The translations under genes and the position numbers were made by a program. This document shows, one piece after another, positions 23,076-24,453 of a DNA stretch of 24,453 bases. Source of the DNA: Lachnospiraceae bacterium. GTDB lineage: Bacteria > Bacillota > Clostridia > Lachnospirales > Lachnospiraceae. The notes below the pieces were generated by a model that made no database searches, was not told the DNA's origin, and saw only the letters and a program-made list of their open reading frames with translations. The DNA lies in assembly GCA_014804185.1 (NCBI GenBank), contig JAAVAG010000184.1:1-24453 (forward strand), read 5' to 3'. Within the stretch, counting starts at the first letter, position 1; each line of letters opens with the position of its first letter.

Positions 23076-24453
23076 TTAAAAATTGATTTCCGCGGACAGC
23101 CTCTCCCGCAGCATGGTATTTCTCTTTGTCACCGTCACATTTTTCACGGCATACGCCAGCGCTTTCTGACTGCCCACCATGACCAGAATTTTCTTTGCTC
23201 TGGTGATCCCCGTATAAATCAGGTTTCTCTGCAGCATCACAAAATGATTCATGAGCACCGGCATAACCACAATGGGGTACTCCGAGCCCTGGGCCTTATG
23301 GATCGTTGTGGCATAAGCATGTGTCAATTCATCCAGTTCCATGGCTTCATATACGATCTTCCGCTGATCAAATTCCACGGTCAGCGTGCGGTCCGTAAGG
23401 TTCACGCTCTCCACGATGCCGATATCTCCGTTGTACACGTCCTTGTCATAGTTGTTTCGGATCTGCATAACCTTGTCTCCCTGCCGGAACAGATAACCGC
23501 TCCGGCGCAGACCCTCGCCCACCGGATTCAGCGCCTCCTGCAGCGCCAGGTTCAGACCCGCCGCCCCCGCCGCTCCCCGCTGCATGGGCGTCAGCACCTG
23601 GATCTGCGCGCTCTCCACATGATAATACCTGGGAAGCTTGTTTTTGACCAGTTCCACGATCTCCGCGGCAGTTTCCTCCGCCTCCTGTCTGTGCACGAAA
23701 AAGAAGTCCGTCGTCTTTCCGTTGGAAATATCCGGCATTCCACCCGCATTGATCCTGTGTGCGTTCAGAATGATCCTGCTGCTTGCCGCCTGCCGGAAAA
23801 TCCGCGTCAGGCGGATCACCGGAAACCTGCCGGAATCCATCACATCCCGGAGCACATTCCCTGCGCCCACCGACGGAAGCTGGTCAATATCCCCCACCAG
23901 AATCAGCCGCATGGCGGGCGGAATGGCTTTCAGCAGAGCGTTCATCAATATCATGTCGATCATGGAGCACTCGTCCACAATCAGCACATCCCCCTCCAGA
24001 GGATTCTCCTCATTTTTCTGGTAGCCATCCGGCGGTTTGCACTCCAGCAGTCTGTGTATCGTCTTCGCCTCCAGCCCCGTGGCCTCCGTCATCCGCCTGG
24101 CGGCGCGGCCGGTGGGCGCGGCAAGCAGTATTTTCAGGCCGTACATCCGATAGGCTGCGATAATCCCCTGTGTGGTGGTGGTCTTGCCCGTGCCGGGTCC
24201 CCCGGTCAGTATCATCACCTTGGCCATGGCAGCCTGCCGGACGGCATCCGCCTGCACCTCGTCATATTCCATATGTACGGCCTGCCGGATCCGCTCCATA
24301 TCCACCGAGAGGCTCTGATTTCCCGTTTCTCTTCTCGCTCTTGCAAGCTGTGACCACAGCCTGTCCCCCGCCGGCTCCGAGGCCAGCCGTTTCAGTTTGC
24401 CCGCCACGCCGATCTCCGCGTAATAAAAGGCAGGGAGATAAATCGCATCCTCC
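23076..24453 (-). CDS. recD2: RecD2-like ATP-dependent DNA helicase, N-terminus outside window
   Basis: The frame is open from the right window edge to the stop at 23076, giving 458 residues of the C-terminal helicase part. It begins within an AIYLPAFYYAE segment. Superfamily 1 motifs follow: Walker A LTGGPGTGKTTTT, APTGRAARRM, Walker B VLIVDECSMID, LVGDIDQLPSVGAG, RLTRIFRQA, and the C-terminal UvrD-like YATTIHKAQGSEYPIVV and YTGITRAKK. This is the RecD2 pattern (5'-3' helicase without RecBC). RecD2 family members of about 740 residues have extra helix-hairpin-helix repeats at the N-terminus, which would lie outside. It is probably cotranscribed with carAB, 32 nt downstream. Confidence 0.93.
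   Translation of the reverse strand, partial: EDAIYLPAFYYAEIGVAGKLKRLASEPAGDRLWSQLARARRETGNQSLSVDMERIRQAVHMEYDEVQADAVRQAAMAKVMILTGGPGTGKTTTTQGIIAAYRMYGLKILLAAPTGRAARRMTEATGLEAKTIHRLLECKPPDGYQKNEENPLEGDVLIVDECSMIDMILMNALLKAIPPAMRLILVGDIDQLPSVGAGNVLRDVMDSGRFPVIRLTRIFRQAASSRIILNAHRINAGGMPDISNGKTTDFFFVHRQEAEETAAEIVELVKNKLPRYYHVESAQIQVLTPMQRGAAGAAGLNLALQEALNPVGEGLRRSGYLFRQGDKVMQIRNNYDKDVYNGDIGIVESVNLTDRTLTVEFDQRKIVYEAMELDELTHAYATTIHKAQGSEYPIVVMPVLMNHFVMLQRNLIYTGITRAKKILVMVGSQKALAYAVKNVTVTKRNTMLRERLSAEINF

Noticed and set aside
23034..24353. 439-codon plus-strand frame opposite recD2
   Set aside because: Same reasoning: shadow of a conserved helicase gene, with no start signal and no family resemblance.
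1..24453. CRISPR array, insertion sequence, rRNA or tRNA gene
   Set aside because: I saw no regularly spaced direct repeats, no transposase or integrase gene and no rRNA or tRNA-like sequence. The tandem units found are the 21-bp triplication and the paired 15-bp repeats, too few and too short for an array.

Overview
The window looks like chromosomal DNA from a Gram-positive anaerobe of the class Clostridia, most probably a Lachnospiraceae member. That is inferred from gene content, GGAGG-type ribosome binding sites, sigma-A-like promoters, a tryptophan T-box leader and moderately high GC with AT-rich islands. Nothing in the window fixes the species. Almost every gene lies on the minus strand; the only plus-strand coding unit is a small antitoxin gene with a toxin remnant.

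Layout from left to right. Positions 1-827 hold the 5' two-thirds or so of an AT-rich MBOAT acyltransferase gene. Positions 940-6896 hold the tryptophan operon, read right to left as trpE-trpG-trpD-trpC-trpB-trpA, with no trpF. It is preceded by a Trp-specifying T-box leader and its promoter (about 6951-7280). Upstream lies a second minus-strand unit, argS - SNF2 helicase - SWIM zinc-finger protein - GNAT acetyltransferase (12908 down to 7277). The SNF2 gene carries a -1 frameshift at an A7 run near its start. The argS leader is filled by a 197-bp, strongly self-complementary element (12952-13148). Divergent from argS is a relB/dinJ-type antitoxin followed by only the C-terminal half of its YafQ-like toxin, ending at a bidirectional terminator.

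Next come a MerR-family regulator with a GyrI-like effector domain and its own 19-bp-spaced promoter, a small lipoprotein with a good promoter and two upstream direct repeats, a large secreted protein with three calcium-loop-like DxDxDG motifs, and queH (queuosine synthesis), which overlaps the secreted protein gene by 4 nt. The right end is carA-carB (carbamoyl phosphate for arginine and pyrimidines) behind a recD2-like helicase that runs off the window.

How the genes work together: TrpE/TrpG make anthranilate from chorismate and glutamine, and TrpD, TrpC, TrpA and TrpB finish tryptophan. The phosphoribosylanthranilate isomerase step must be encoded elsewhere or done by another enzyme. Uncharged tRNA-Trp would open the T-box and switch the operon on. 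CarA and CarB form one synthetase complex. SNF2 plus SWIM is a recurrent bacterial gene pair of unclear role; here it is locked to argS by a 3-nt junction. The points most worth a second look are the SNF2 frameshift, the structured argS leader, the missing trpF replaced by two back-to-back hairpins, and the 21-bp triplication carrying the trpC ribosome binding site.
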